Shown here: positions 1 to 12,076 of the stretch, in pieces
How positions within the stretch are numbered: position 1 is the first letter of the stretch
Layout of the letters: each line of letters begins with the position of its first letter
DNA from: an uncultured Alphaproteobacteria bacterium
Lineage (GTDB): Bacteria; Pseudomonadota; Alphaproteobacteria; Puniceispirillales; Marisalimonadaceae
Assembly: GCA_937142855.1 (NCBI GenBank)
Contig: CAKZQZ010000053.1
Span: 21,835-85,834 of the forward strand
Direction of reading: 5' to 3'
DNA length: 64,000 nt
Program-made: the position numbers and the translations under genes
Notes under the pieces: generated by a model
Told to the model about the DNA's origin: nothing
Database searches by the model: none
What the model saw: the letters and a program-made list of their open reading frames with translations, nothing else

Positions 1-835
1 TTTTGTAATTACCTGATATTTTTTCTTTATTGGTTATTATAGATAGGTATGTCATTCTTTGAAAATCCACAGAGGGTTTTATATAAAATTCGCCAGAAAA
101 ACCTTTAACGACTTTCCCAACATTAATACCTGGGGGCAACCTGCCTCCATGCCCTGAAGTTTCTACTGTTTCACCTTCAATTAGAAGAGCGTCGGATGAC
201 AAAAATTTAATTTCTAATAACTCACCGTTGTTACCTTTTGCAACTGCTGGCCAATTACTTTCATTAAAATATACTGGTATCATAGAATTAATATCTATGG
301 TTAAAAGTATTCTACTAGTCTTTAGACCAACGTTTACTACATAACCAACTAAACCAAGAGATGAAATGGCAGGTTGACCAATTTGAATTCCATAATCTCT
401 ACCAGCATTTATTAAAACTGTATTAGCAAAAACTCCACCAGGAGCTGTAACGGCTCTGCCAGTTACTATTTTATTTTTAAATTTTGGCAAAAGGTTTAGA
501 AGTTCTCTTAGTTCTAATAATTCCTTTTCTTGATTTTTAGCCTTTATATTAAGAGCTTTCAGTTTTCTATTTTCATTTTTTAATTTTAGGTTTTGCTCTC
601 TTAATGATCCTGTAGATTTTACATCTTCAAATATAACAGCAATATCTTTTATAGGTTTATTAACTACATCAGTAACTGGAGCCCAGAAATCAAATAGAAA
701 AGCTTTAATGTTTCTCATAGCAATGAGATCGAGCTTTCCAAGGAAGACTAAAAGCAAACACAATAAAATTAAAATAAAATTAAAGTTTCTATTTTCTTTA
801 AACGCCTTTTTGTTTGACGGCTTAGATGAAACCAA
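1..835 (-). CDS. mreC: Rod shape-determining protein MreC (3' end outside window)
   Basis: MreC is the bitopic scaffold of the rod/elongasome complex; it links cytoplasmic MreB to periplasmic peptidoglycan synthases. The reading frame has a short basic N-terminus, one membrane segment at about residues 18-35, a charged coiled-coil stretch near residues 70-110 and then the beta-rich periplasmic domain (GRAVTAPGGVFANTVLINAG and later SSLGLVGYVVNVG). It runs open to the window edge, so the C-terminus is missing. The start is taken as TTG at 835: a TGA stop lies four codons upstream in frame, a GAGTGA Shine-Dalgarno-like run is just upstream, and no ATG precedes the membrane helix. It lies 35 bases after mreB on the same strand, the usual mreB-mreC order. 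Confidence 0.9.
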   Translation of the reverse strand, partial: MVSSKPSNKKAFKENRNFNFILILLCLLLVFLGKLDLIAMRNIKAFLFDFWAPVTDVVNKPIKDIAVIFEDVKSTGSLREQNLKLKNENRKLKALNIKAKNQEKELLELRELLNLLPKFKNKIVTGRAVTAPGGVFANTVLINAGRDYGIQIGQPAISSLGLVGYVVNVGLKTSRILLTIDINSMIPVYFNESNWPAVAKGNNGELLEIKFLSSDALLIEGETVETSGHGGRLPPGINVGKVVKGFSGEFYIKPSVDFQRMTYLSIITNKEKISGNYK

Positions 836-870
836 TTTAAATCACTCATAGAATAGTAGTTAGACTATCA

Positions 871-1953
<1,083 letters not shown>

Positions 1954-2004
1954 TTAATAATTAATAAGTTTAATTAGTATCCTAATTCATAGAATTAATA
2001 AATA

Positions 2005-3024
<1,020 letters not shown>

Positions 3025-3076
3025 TTAAAAAAACTCCCTTACGTAAAACATTAATTAATTAATTATGAATTTATTA

Positions 3077-3637
3077 TCAGTTAACTTCAATTTGATCTAG
3101 TAGTTTTGTCTCTGTTTTGTTTCCCCTTGAAATAGCTGAGACACCAGTTCTTGAAATTTCTGTATCTCCAAGAGATTGCATTAATTCTATAAAAGCATCA
3201 ATCTTACTTGGCTTACCTGTCAATTCAAATATAAAACTTGATAAGGTCACATCTAATGTTCTTGCCCTAAACGTCTCAGCTATTCTTAATGCTTCAACCC
3301 TATTAGCACCTTCTACAACTAATTTAACAAGAGCTAACTCACTTTTAATAAAAGGGCCTTCTAAAGTTAAATCTCTTACTATTCTAACAGGAACAATTCT
3401 TAATAGTTGAGATTTAATTTGTTCAATCGTCATTGATGTCCCTCTCGTAACTAAAGAAATTCTTGATAAGTTTTTTGTGTTATCTATTTCAGTTACGTTA
3501 AGACTTTCAATGTTGTAACCTCTTCCAGAAAACAAACCTATTACTCTGGCCAAAGTCCCAGGTTGGTTATCTACAATCAGAGATAATGTTCTAGATGTTT
3601 CTTCTTCTTTGATTTCATTATTTTGATAAACTGACAT
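3077..3637 (-). CDS. ilvH: Acetolactate synthase small (regulatory) subunit
   Basis: This is the regulatory subunit of acetohydroxyacid synthase; it stimulates the large subunit and carries valine feedback control. An ACT domain starts near residue 18 (LSLIVDNQPGTLARVIGLF), with the glycine-rich effector loop SGRGYNIESLNV, and a second ACT-like half follows. The length (186 residues) is slightly above the usual 160-170 because of a 17-residue acidic N-terminal extension. It starts 12 bases after the large subunit gene, so the two are surely cotranscribed. Confidence 0.96.
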   Translation of the reverse strand: MSVYQNNEIKEEETSRTLSLIVDNQPGTLARVIGLFSGRGYNIESLNVTEIDNTKNLSRISLVTRGTSMTIEQIKSQLLRIVPVRIVRDLTLEGPFIKSELALVKLVVEGANRVEALRIAETFRARTLDVTLSSFIFELTGKPSKIDAFIELMQSLGDTEISRTGVSAISRGNKTETKLLDQIEVN

Positions 3638-3649
3638 AAATTTTTTTAC

Positions 3650-5410
3650 CTATACTAATGCCAATCCAGCTTCAGATGTGTCATTATTTTTATCATTCAC
3701 TCCCAAGATCATCTCATTATGAGCAGCTCCTGACGGTATCATTGGAAAACAATTTTCTTCTTTCACAACTCTAATATCAGCTATAACTGGTCCTTGATGA
3801 TTAATCATCTCATCAATAGTGGATTCAAGTTTATTAAACTCTTCAACTCTTAAACCTTTTATACCAAAACTCTCAGCAAGCAATACAAAATCTGGCAGTG
3901 AATCCGTATAACTTTCACTATATCTTGAGCCATGATTTAGTTCTTGCCACTGCCTAACCATACCCATCCATTGATTATTCAATATGAATATTTTTACAGG
4001 TAACTTATATTGAACAATCGTAGAAAGTTCTTGCATATTCATTAAAAAAGAAGCCTCACCAGAAATATCAATTACTAGTGATTTTGGATGAGCAATTTGA
4101 ACACCTACAGATGATGGTAAACCATAACCCATTGTACCTAGCCCCCCAGAGGTCATCCAATGATTTGGCTTGGAAAAACCAAAATACTGGGCTGCCCACA
4201 TTTGATGTTGTCCAACCTCAGTGGTAACAAAAGTATCAAAATTTAAAGTTTTTTCATACAAACTCTTAATAGCTTGTTGTGGTTTAATGATATTGCCAAC
4301 TTGCCTAAAACCAAGTGAGTCTTTCTTTCTCCATTCATTAATTTGTGACCACCATGATTGTTTAGATGCCAATTTTTTTTGATTGTGAAGTTTCTTTAAT
4401 TCATCAACTAACAACCTCAAAGTTTCTGAACAGTCACCAACAATCCCATAATCAACCGAAACAACCTTATTTATAGATGATTTATCAATGTCTATATGAA
4501 TCTTTTTTGAATTTGGTGAAAAAGCATTTAATCTTCCAGTAACTCTATCATCAAACCGAGCACCTACATTTATCATAACGTCACAATGATGCATTGCTAA
4601 GTTAGCTTCGTATGTTCCATGCATACCAAGCATACCTAAAAAGTTTTTGTGATTATTGGGAACAGCACCTAAACCCATTAGTGTGAGAGTAACTGGCGCG
4701 TCAATCAGATCAACCAATTCTGTCATAAGTTTAGAGGCTTCAGGGCCAGAATTAATTAATCCACCACCACCATATATGATAGGTTTTTCTGAATTAATTA
4801 GTAAATTGGCAACTTTATTAATTACATTAGGATCAACAGACAATGAATTAGAGCTAACTTTGTATGATTTATTTATTTTTTGTTTATATTTTACCTTAGT
4901 TAGCTGAATATCCTTTGGAAGATCAACCAGAACTGGTCCAGGCCTTCCTGTTGATGCAATATCAAACGCCTCATGAATAACGTCACATAAAATATCTGCG
5001 TTTTTTACTAGATAATTATGTTTTGTACATGGCCTTGAGATCCCAGTAGTGTCAGCTTCTTGAAATGCATCTGTTCCAATTAGGTGTGTCGGTACTTGCC
5101 CACTTAAACAGACAATGGGAATAGAATCCATTAAAGCATCCGTTAAACCTGTAATAGCATTTGTGGCACCAGGGCCAGATGTAACCAATACACAACCAAC
5201 CTTTCCAGTTGATCTGGCATAACCTTCGGCTGCATGAACAGCTGCCTGCTCATGCCTTACTAAAATGTGTTTAAGTGACTTATTTTGAAAAATAGCATCG
5301 TATAAAGGCAAAACAGCGCCGCCAGGATAACCAAAAATTACTTCTACACCGTTTTCCACCAACGCTTTTATAACAGCCTCGGCGCCTACAATAAGTTCAT
5401 CATTACTCAT
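3650..5410 (-). CDS. ilvI: Acetolactate synthase large (catalytic) subunit
   Basis: This thiamine-diphosphate enzyme condenses two pyruvates, or pyruvate with 2-ketobutyrate, as the first common step of branched-chain amino acid synthesis. The N-terminal domain has the catalytic glutamate in [17 protein letters not shown]. The central FAD-binding domain and the C-terminal ThDP domain follow, with [10 protein letters not shown] replacing the common GDG motif; the GEAS form is typical of alphaproteobacterial enzymes. The start is placed at ATG 5410, since GGAA lies six bases upstream. An ATG at 5422 would add four residues but lacks a ribosome site. The 106-base gap upstream, after miaA on the same strand, contains two perfect palindromes. 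Confidence 0.96.
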   Translation of the reverse strand: MSNDELIVGAEAVIKALVENGVEVIFGYPGGAVLPLYDAIFQNKSLKHILVRHEQAAVHAAEGYARSTGKVGCVLVTSGPGATNAITGLTDALMDSIPIVCLSGQVPTHLIGTDAFQEADTTGISRPCTKHNYLVKNADILCDVIHEAFDIASTGRPGPVLVDLPKDIQLTKVKYKQKINKSYKVSSNSLSVDPNVINKVANLLINSEKPIIYGGGGLINSGPEASKLMTELVDLIDAPVTLTLMGLGAVPNNHKNFLGMLGMHGTYEANLAMHHCDVMINVGARFDDRVTGRLNAFSPNSKKIHIDIDKSSINKVVSVDYGIVGDCSETLRLLVDELKKLHNQKKLASKQSWWSQINEWRKKDSLGFRQVGNIIKPQQAIKSLYEKTLNFDTFVTTEVGQHQMWAAQYFGFSKPNHWMTSGGLGTMGYGLPSSVGVQIAHPKSLVIDISGEASFLMNMQELSTIVQYKLPVKIFILNNQWMGMVRQWQELNHGSRYSESYTDSLPDFVLLAESFGIKGLRVEEFNKLESTIDEMINHQGPVIADIRVVKEENCFPMIPSGAAHNEMILGVNDKNNDTSEAGLALV

Positions 5411-5490
5411 AAAAAATTCCATTAAATAATTGTAAGCAACCTTGTTAACAAGATTCTAATTAGCCGTCAACTTTATAATATAAAATTACA

Positions 5491-5504
5491 ATTAGCATGC
5501 TAAT
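5491..5504. promoter_or_regulatory. Palindrome upstream of ilvIHC (possible operator)
   Basis: A perfect 14-base palindrome, ATTAGCATGCTAAT, lies between the end of miaA and the ilvI start. A second perfect palindrome, CTTGTTAACAAG, is at 5441-5452. Neither is followed by a T-run, so a terminator is unlikely. They could be operator sites for the ilv operon, but short palindromes also arise by chance in AT-rich gaps. No regulator is identified. Confidence 0.3.
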
Positions 5505-5516
5505 AATGAAATAATA

Positions 5517-6440
5517 TTAGATATATAACGTTTTATTTGGAATATAATTATGAGAAAACCATGTAAATTGTCTTTTTACATAGCGCCTTGTATCTCTTTT
5601 ACTTAAATTTACAGCGTCTTCATAAGATATTAGACTATCTAGATATTGAAGTAACCATTTAACTCCTAGAGATTTTGAGATAGGAAGAGAACGATCAATC
5701 TTATTTTTCCATAAAGTCTCAACTTCACCCAGAGCTCCACTTGCGAGCATTTTATCAAACCTAATATCACAATTTCTATAAATTGCGCTCCTTTCAGATT
5801 TCACCATAAGGGAGAAGATTTTCTTTTCTAATTTACCTTCGCGTGGTTGGTTATGCCAAAATGTCATATTTTTTTTTGTTTCCAGAAAGACACTATAAGC
5901 TCTTATTAATCTTTGTTTATCATAATTAACATTGACAAAATCAGGATCTATTTGACCATTTAATTGCTTAAACTTTTCAATACCAATCTCATTATACTTA
6001 TTTAAAGATATTTTTTTATTTTTTTCAGAAATGTTTGGTATTTTAGCTATGCCATTTATAACAGCATTAATATACAAGCCAGAACCGCCAACTATAATGG
6101 GTACTTTTTTAATTTGTTTTGCTTTATTTAGGGTTAATTTTAAATCTGCTAACCAATCAGCAACCGAGTAATTTGTAAATGCATCAACATACCCGTATAA
6201 AAAATGCGGTATACCTTGTTGATCTTCTTCAGATGGTCTTGCAGACAACAATTTTAAATCACTATATACTTGGACAGAATCTGCATTTAAAATAACACCA
6301 TCAATTTTTTGAGCTAATTCTATAGCAATCGCAGATTTACCAACACAAGTAGGACCTGCAATTACTATGGCATCGTATTCCCAAGAAACTTTATTTGGAA
6401 ATATATCAAGAATTTGTTCAAAATTTAAGGTGCTAGACAT
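5517..6440 (-). CDS. miaA: tRNA dimethylallyltransferase MiaA
   Basis: MiaA transfers a dimethylallyl group to the N6 of A37 in tRNAs that read UNN codons. The P-loop GPTCVGKS is near residues 29-36, followed by LNADSVQVYSDL (substrate binding) and VGGSGLYINAVING. The C-terminal RRYVKRQFTWF region contacts tRNA. About 28 residues precede the P-loop, longer than the usual 5-10, but no other in-frame start codon exists before it, so the ATG at 6440 must be the start. No Shine-Dalgarno is visible, and the divergent serB start is only 29 bases away. Both mRNAs may therefore be leaderless. Confidence 0.95.
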   Translation of the reverse strand: MSSTLNFEQILDIFPNKVSWEYDAIVIAGPTCVGKSAIAIELAQKIDGVILNADSVQVYSDLKLLSARPSEEDQQGIPHFLYGYVDAFTNYSVADWLADLKLTLNKAKQIKKVPIIVGGSGLYINAVINGIAKIPNISEKNKKISLNKYNEIGIEKFKQLNGQIDPDFVNVNYDKQRLIRAYSVFLETKKNMTFWHNQPREGKLEKKIFSLMVKSERSAIYRNCDIRFDKMLASGALGEVETLWKNKIDRSLPISKSLGVKWLLQYLDSLISYEDAVNLSKRDTRRYVKRQFTWFSHNYIPNKTLYI

Positions 6441-6469
6441 GACAATAACATTAATATATGTAAAAATTT

Positions 6470-7381
6470 ATGAGTTATTTATTAATATCAAATACCACAG
6501 ATAAAAAAATAAATTTAAATGATTTAAATTTAATTTCTCAACATATCAAAAAAATAGTTAAAGCCGATATTAACTTTAAAGAATTAAGTAACAACAAAGC
6601 ATATGAGTGTTATTTACCAAAAAATGAAACATATTATGAGTTATTAGATTTTATTACAAAATTAAAAACTCAAAAAAAATTAGACGTAAATATTATAAAA
6701 TCAGAAAGCATAAGAAGAAAAAAATTACTCTTAGCAGATATGGATAGCACCATTATCAAAGAAGAGAGCTTAGATGAGCTGGCAAAGTTAATTGGGAAAG
6801 AAAAAGAAATAATTCAAATTACTAAAGAAGCCATGGAAGGAAAAATAGATTTTAAAAAGGCATTATTTGATAGAGTATCAATACTAAAGGGGGTTTCTTT
6901 TGATATTTTGGAGAATTTAAAGTCTAAAGTCGAAATTAATGAAGGTGCAAGCGAACTAATTAAAACTATGAAATATAATAAAGCAACTACAGTCTTAGTA
7001 TCTGGTGGATTTACTTTTTTAACAAATTATTTAAAAATCAAATTAGGCTTTGATTTTGTTCACGCTAATTCACTTCAACACAGTATTGATACATATGGCA
7101 AAAAGGTACTTACAGGCATGGTTGCTGAGCCAATTCTAGATAAAGAGGCTAAGCTTAAATATCTAAATCAATATTTAAATAAGTATAGTTTAGAACCAGA
7201 AGATTCAATGTGTGTAGGTGACGGAGCTAATGACATTGATATGATAGTAAATTCTGGAATGGGGGTTTCTTTTAATGGCAAAAAAGCACTGAAAGATGTT
7301 GCTGATTTACACTTTGATTACACCAACCTTCTTGGTTTACTATATGCCCAAGGTTACTCCGACAAGGAAATCATTTCTTAA
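6470..7381 (+). CDS. serB: Phosphoserine phosphatase SerB
   Basis: SerB hydrolyses O-phosphoserine to serine, the last step of serine synthesis. It is a haloacid dehalogenase-fold enzyme with nucleophile motif ADMDSTIIKEE (motif I, DxDST), motif II VSGGFTFL and motif III GDGANDIDMI. A small N-terminal ACT-like region of about 80 residues precedes the catalytic domain, as in many proteobacterial SerB proteins. The length is 303 residues. It is divergent from miaA with a 29-base gap and has no clear ribosome site. It converges on degP with an 8-base gap. Confidence 0.95.
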   Translation: MSYLLISNTTDKKINLNDLNLISQHIKKIVKADINFKELSNNKAYECYLPKNETYYELLDFITKLKTQKKLDVNIIKSESIRRKKLLLADMDSTIIKEESLDELAKLIGKEKEIIQITKEAMEGKIDFKKALFDRVSILKGVSFDILENLKSKVEINEGASELIKTMKYNKATTVLVSGGFTFLTNYLKIKLGFDFVHANSLQHSIDTYGKKVLTGMVAEPILDKEAKLKYLNQYLNKYSLEPEDSMCVGDGANDIDMIVNSGMGVSFNGKKALKDVADLHFDYTNLLGLLYAQGYSDKEIIS

Positions 7382-7389
7382 ATAAAAAG

Positions 7390-8820
7390 TTATTTTAGCT
7401 CTATAGCTACAAACCTTGTTCCATTTTCAATCTTAACCAAGAATAGTAAGGCCTTTCTTTTTTGCTTAAGAGCATTCTTCAAAGATTGGTCAATTATATC
7501 TAGCGAATTAACTTCTACTTGCCCAACTCTAATTATAACCATTCCAGGCACAAGACCAGCAGATTGCGCAGGGCTTTCGTCTTTTACAGAAGTAATTACA
7601 ACTCCTTTATCTATATTTTTAAGATTGAATTTTGATTTGTTTTTAGGATTTAATTCTTCTGCTACAAAACCTAATTTGTCATATTCTTTTTTATCACCAA
7701 CTGAATTACTTGATTGACCAATTAGATTTTCTTTTTCAGCTAATTCTAATTCACCCAAAACGACATTAAGAGATAACTCTTTACCATTTCTAAGAATAAC
7801 TAAAGGAACAGATTTACCAACAGGAGTACCTGCGACTACTTTTGGAAGTTCTTTCATATTTTCAATATCTATATTATTAAACTTTAATATAACGTCACCA
7901 GTTTTAACTCCTGCCTTCTCAGCTGGACCTCCTTCAGTTGCTGAAGAAACTAAAGCGCCCTTTGCAGATTTCATTCCCAAACTATCAGCTATTTCTTGCG
8001 ATATCTCTTGTATTAAAACGCCAAGCCATCCCCTTTTAGTTCTTCCATATTGTTTGAGTTGGTCTGTTACTTGCTTTGCAAGGTTAGATGAAACAGCAAA
8101 CCCAATGCCAACAGACCCTCCAGATTGAGAAAATATTGCTGTATTAATTCCAACCACATTACCTTTCATATCAAACAAAGGACCACCAGAGTTACCTCTG
8201 TTAATAGAAGCATCTGTTTGAATATAGTCATCATAAGATCCTGATAGGTTTCTTCCCCTAGCAGACACAATGCCCGCTGTAACTGTTCCACCGAAACCAA
8301 ATGGATTTCCTATTGCCATAACCCAATCACCAACTCTTAGATCATTAGAATCACCAAATTTTACAGCTTTTAATTTAGTTTTCTTAGGATCAATTTTTAA
8401 AAGTGCTACGTCTGTTTTTGGGTCTTTTCCAACAACTGTGGCTTCAAAAGAGGTATCGTCATATAATATAACCATGATTTTCTCAGCATTATCTATGACA
8501 TGATTATTAGTTATAACGTATCCGGTATCATCAATAATAAAACCTGACCCTAATGATTGAGCCTTTCTCTTTTTACCGCCTGGTTGATCAAATTGTTTGA
8601 AAAAATCTTCAAATGGTGAACCAGGAGGAAAGGAAGGCATTTGCCTTGATCTTTCTTCAATTACAGTAGTAGTTGAAATATTTACTACTGAAGGGCTAAG
8701 TTTTTCGGCAAGATCAGCAAAACTATCGGGTGCGCTTTTAGCATGAGATATATTAACTGCAAAAAATATAATAAAAATATTAATTGAAAAAGCACAACTA
8801 AGTTTTTTAATTAAGGACAT
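7390..8820 (-). CDS. degP: Periplasmic serine protease DegP/HtrA family (Do-like)
   Basis: This is a periplasmic quality-control protease and chaperone. A signal peptide covers residues 1-27, with a likely cut after NISHA. The trypsin-like domain has the catalytic triad His107 (TNNHVID), Asp137 (KTDVALLKI) and Ser211 (GNSGGPLFD). Two PDZ domains follow, around residues 260-355 and 385-470. The length of 476 residues is that of full-size DegP/DegQ/MucD. It lies downstream of hflK-hflC on the same strand, an order common in Alphaproteobacteria that groups membrane and periplasmic proteolysis. Confidence 0.96.
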   Translation of the reverse strand: MSLIKKLSCAFSINIFIIFFAVNISHAKSAPDSFADLAEKLSPSVVNISTTTVIEERSRQMPSFPPGSPFEDFFKQFDQPGGKKRKAQSLGSGFIIDDTGYVITNNHVIDNAEKIMVILYDDTSFEATVVGKDPKTDVALLKIDPKKTKLKAVKFGDSNDLRVGDWVMAIGNPFGFGGTVTAGIVSARGRNLSGSYDDYIQTDASINRGNSGGPLFDMKGNVVGINTAIFSQSGGSVGIGFAVSSNLAKQVTDQLKQYGRTKRGWLGVLIQEISQEIADSLGMKSAKGALVSSATEGGPAEKAGVKTGDVILKFNNIDIENMKELPKVVAGTPVGKSVPLVILRNGKELSLNVVLGELELAEKENLIGQSSNSVGDKKEYDKLGFVAEELNPKNKSKFNLKNIDKGVVITSVKDESPAQSAGLVPGMVIIRVGQVEVNSLDIIDQSLKNALKQKRKALLFLVKIENGTRFVAIELK

Positions 8821-8911
8821 AACAACACCATCAAAATAATTTAATTATTATTAATACTCGAAAAAAAGGCAGTTTTATGGCTCATAGAAATAATATCCAA
8901 TTTAATAGAAC

Positions 8912-9781
8912 TTATTTTCCGCTTTGATTGCCAAAAAAGCTGAAGAAATCACTGTCTGGACTAAGCAACATTGTAGTGCCATCATCAGAAAAAGTGTTCT
9001 CATAAGCAAGCATAGAACGATAAAATTTAAAAAAGTTTTCATCTTGACCAAAAGCATCAGAATAAATTTTGATAGCTTCACCATCGCCATTACCCCTTAA
9101 TGCCTCAGCTAATCTCTTACTTTCCGCTACAAGTACAACTTTTTGTTTTTCAGCATCAGCCCTAATTTTTTGTGCTTCTTCAGCACCTTCCGCTCTAAAC
9201 TCTTTTGCTTCTTGTTGTCTTTCAGTTTTCATTCTATTGAAAATATTCTGACTTGTTGCTTCAGGATAATCAGCTCTTCTAATTCTGACATCGATTATTT
9301 CCATTCCAAGTCTCTTTATTATATCATTAACCTCATCGGAAATATCATTAACAATTTCAGTTCTTGCATCTGACAAAATAGCAGTAAGCTCGTAACTTCC
9401 AAAAACTCTCCTAACAGAAGAATCGATAATTGAGTCTAATCTCTGACGAGCGCCAAACTCGCTTCTAACTGTCTGAAAAAATAATAATGGATCAATGATC
9501 TTAAATCTGGAATAAGTATCCACTTCTAATCTCTTTTGATCAGCCAATATCACTTCTTCAGAATCTTGAGAAACAAGAGATAAAACTCTTTTCTCAAAAA
9601 AAGTAACTTCTTGTATAAATGGAATTTTAAAGTTTAGACCAGGTTTATTAACTAACCTCTTTGGCTCTCCAAATTGAAGCACTAAGGCCTGTTGAGTTTG
9701 ATCAACAATAAAAAAAGAACTTAACAAACCAAAGAGAACTACAAGAACACTCGCGCCTGATAGGATTTTATAAGAAGACAT
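8912..9781 (-). CDS. hflC: FtsH modulator HflC
   Basis: HflC forms, with HflK, the SPFH/prohibitin-type membrane cage around the AAA protease FtsH and modulates its access to substrates. It has one N-terminal signal-anchor (residues 6-25), the band-7 domain (LVLQFGEPKRLVNKPGLNFKIPF onward) and a long charged coiled coil near residues 165-230 (RQQEAKEFRAEGAEEAQKIR region). The length is 289 residues. The start codon overlaps the end of hflK by one base, so translation is coupled. Confidence 0.96.
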   Translation of the reverse strand: MSSYKILSGASVLVVLFGLLSSFFIVDQTQQALVLQFGEPKRLVNKPGLNFKIPFIQEVTFFEKRVLSLVSQDSEEVILADQKRLEVDTYSRFKIIDPLLFFQTVRSEFGARQRLDSIIDSSVRRVFGSYELTAILSDARTEIVNDISDEVNDIIKRLGMEIIDVRIRRADYPEATSQNIFNRMKTERQQEAKEFRAEGAEEAQKIRADAEKQKVVLVAESKRLAEALRGNGDGEAIKIYSDAFGQDENFFKFYRSMLAYENTFSDDGTTMLLSPDSDFFSFFGNQSGK

Positions 9782-10878
9782 TATTGGTTACCCTTTTGAT
9801 TTAATTGATTTAGAGGAAGATAAGGAACAACACCTGAAGTACTAGCAGATTTATCCATTATAATTTTTTTTACATTAGAAAAGACTTTTTCCATAGTTTC
9901 CAAATAAATTCGAGATTTGGTAACTTCAGGATTAAGCTTATAACTTGTATAAATTGAGTTAAACCTGTCAGCGTCACCCTTTGCTCTATTAACAACTTCA
10001 CTAGCGTATGCTTCTGCTTCTGAAATTAATTGAGCTGCCTCACCTCTTGCTCTTGGAACAATATCGTTTCTAAATGCTTCGGCTTCGTTGATTAATGTGT
10101 CTCTATCCTGTCTTGCTCTTTGAACATCATTAAAAGCATCAATAACTTCAGCTGGAGGATTTACTGATAACAATTGAACATTTCGAATTTCAACACCAGC
10201 CTGATACTCATTTAAAAGTTCTTGAAGCATATTTTTGGCTTTAACTTGAATTTCTTGCCTACCACCAGTAAGAGCTGTTTGGATATTTGTTTGACCAATT
10301 ATATCTCTCATAACTGATTGAGCGGCCACCTTAACGGTTTCTGGAGGATCTTGTATATTAAACAAATATGCACCTGCATCTGCAATTTTCCAAAACACAA
10401 CAAAATCAATATCTATATTATTTTCATCACCTGTAATCATTTTGGACTCATCAGGGACATCTCTCCTATTTGAAGTACCTGCTCCAAAGGATCTGTAACC
10501 TATTTCAATTCTATTATCTCTTGTAACATCAGGGGTAAATACCTTTTCTATTGGTGTTGGGAGATGATAGTGTAAACCAGGTGGAGTAGTTCTAACCCAT
10601 TCACCAAACCTCATGACAACACCTTGTTCTTGTGGGTTAACTCTGTAAATACCTGTCATTAACCATAAACCCAAAAGAATAAACAAAAGAATAGTTATGC
10701 CTTTTCCTCCACCAAAACCCGTTGGCATCATTTTCTTAAATTTTTCCTTACCTTCTTTAAGCATCTGATCAACGTCAGGTGGTGTACCATTTGAGTTAGG
10801 CTTCTTTCCCCATGGGTTGTTACCCCCACCACTTCCCCAAGGACCAGAGCCATTATCATTAATCTTATTTATAATCAT
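9781..10878 (-). CDS. hflK: FtsH modulator HflK
   Basis: HflK is the partner of HflC in the FtsH-regulating complex. The N-terminus is a glycine- and tryptophan-rich cytoplasmic tail (GPWGSGGGNNPWGKK) typical of HflK. A membrane segment follows near residues 62-78, then the SPFH domain (NPQEQGVVMRFGEWVRTTPPG) and an alanine/glutamate-rich coiled coil. It is 365 residues long and first in hflK-hflC-degP. The divergent mrp gene starts 123 bases away, and this gap must hold promoters for both directions. Confidence 0.96.
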   Translation of the reverse strand: MIINKINDNGSGPWGSGGGNNPWGKKPNSNGTPPDVDQMLKEGKEKFKKMMPTGFGGGKGITILLFILLGLWLMTGIYRVNPQEQGVVMRFGEWVRTTPPGLHYHLPTPIEKVFTPDVTRDNRIEIGYRSFGAGTSNRRDVPDESKMITGDENNIDIDFVVFWKIADAGAYLFNIQDPPETVKVAAQSVMRDIIGQTNIQTALTGGRQEIQVKAKNMLQELLNEYQAGVEIRNVQLLSVNPPAEVIDAFNDVQRARQDRDTLINEAEAFRNDIVPRARGEAAQLISEAEAYASEVVNRAKGDADRFNSIYTSYKLNPEVTKSRIYLETMEKVFSNVKKIIMDKSASTSGVVPYLPLNQLNQKGNQ

Positions 10879-11001
10879 TTGAGAAACTCCAATGGTTTAC
10901 ATAATTTAATTAGAATTGAAATACTTTATGTATTGTATATGATATTTGCATTATGTTAGTACATTTCAACCTCTCTTAAAAATTATTTCTAGGTAAACTT
11001 A

Positions 11002-12072
11002 ATGAGTGAAAAAAAATTAGATGAAATTAGAAAAGTTTTAAGTTCAATTACACTTTCAAATAGATCAACTAACATCGTTGATTCCAAGATGGTTAGTGGA
11101 TTAGAACTAAAAAAAAATATAATTACATTTGCACTTGAACTCGCACCAGAAGAGCTCAAAGATTCAAGAGAAATTAAAAAAACTATAGAAGATAAATTAT
11201 TATTAATTTCTCAAATTGACAAAGTCTCAGTTGTTATTACGACACACAACAACACAAAAGAGAAAAATGGGCAACAGAACAAACCTCTTAAACCAGCTTC
11301 TAACATTATAGCAATTGCAAGTGGCAAAGGCGGAGTTGGTAAATCAACAACTGCAATAAACCTAGCTTTATCATTATTGAAACTAAATTTTAAAGTTGGA
11401 ATTCTAGATGCAGATATTTATGGTCCTAGTCTACCCAAACTAACTGGGATAAATATCAAACCAAAAAGTAATGGAAAGAAAATTATTCCACACAATGCTT
11501 TTGGGTTACAAGCTATGTCAATTGGATATTTGGTTCCTGAAGATGCCGCCACTATATGGAGAGGACCCATGGTAATGAGTGCTATTGAGCAATTACTTAG
11601 GGATGTTGATTGGCAAAATCTAGATATACTAATTATTGACATGCCCCCAGGAACTGGAGATGCACAATTAACATTATCTCAAAGAGTTCAGCTTGCAGGA
11701 GCAATAATCGTTTCAACACCTCAAGATTTATCATTAATTGATGCTAGAAAGGGACTAAACATGTTTAAAAAAGTTAACGTTCCTATTTTAGGAATTATAG
11801 AAAATATGAGCTATTTTCTTTGTGAGAAATGTGAAACTCAACATAATATTTTTGGAAATGGTGGTGCCAAAGCTGAAGCAGATAAACTAGGAGTACCATT
11901 TCTAGATGAAATCCCATTAGACATATCCTTAAGAACAAGTTCAGATGAAGGTAAGCCAATTGTCTTTCAAGAACCAGACAATCTGATTTCAAAAAAATAT
12001 CTAGAAATTGCTAACTTAATTGCTGAAAGCCTTGAAAAACAAAAAAAACCAATGCCAACAATAATACAGTAA
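11002..12072 (+). CDS. mrp: Mrp/ApbC-type P-loop iron-sulfur cluster carrier
   Basis: Mrp/ApbC proteins bind and transfer Fe-S clusters in the cytoplasm. The N-terminal 85 residues form a DUF59/MIP18-like domain. The ParA/MinD-type ATPase domain follows, with deviant Walker A GKGGVGKST at residues 108-116 and the IIDMPPGTGDAQLTLSQ family signature. The cluster-binding pair CEKC is at residues 274-277. The length of 356 residues is normal. The gene converges on folA with only 4 bases between stops. A weak inverted repeat (AGTAAAT/ATTTACT, 12068-12086) spans the junction. Confidence 0.95.
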   Translation: MSEKKLDEIRKVLSSITLSNRSTNIVDSKMVSGLELKKNIITFALELAPEELKDSREIKKTIEDKLLLISQIDKVSVVITTHNNTKEKNGQQNKPLKPASNIIAIASGKGGVGKSTTAINLALSLLKLNFKVGILDADIYGPSLPKLTGINIKPKSNGKKIIPHNAFGLQAMSIGYLVPEDAATIWRGPMVMSAIEQLLRDVDWQNLDILIIDMPPGTGDAQLTLSQRVQLAGAIIVSTPQDLSLIDARKGLNMFKKVNVPILGIIENMSYFLCEKCETQHNIFGNGGAKAEADKLGVPFLDEIPLDISLRTSSDEGKPIVFQEPDNLISKKYLEIANLIAESLEKQKKPMPTIIQ

Positions 12073-12076
12073 ATCT

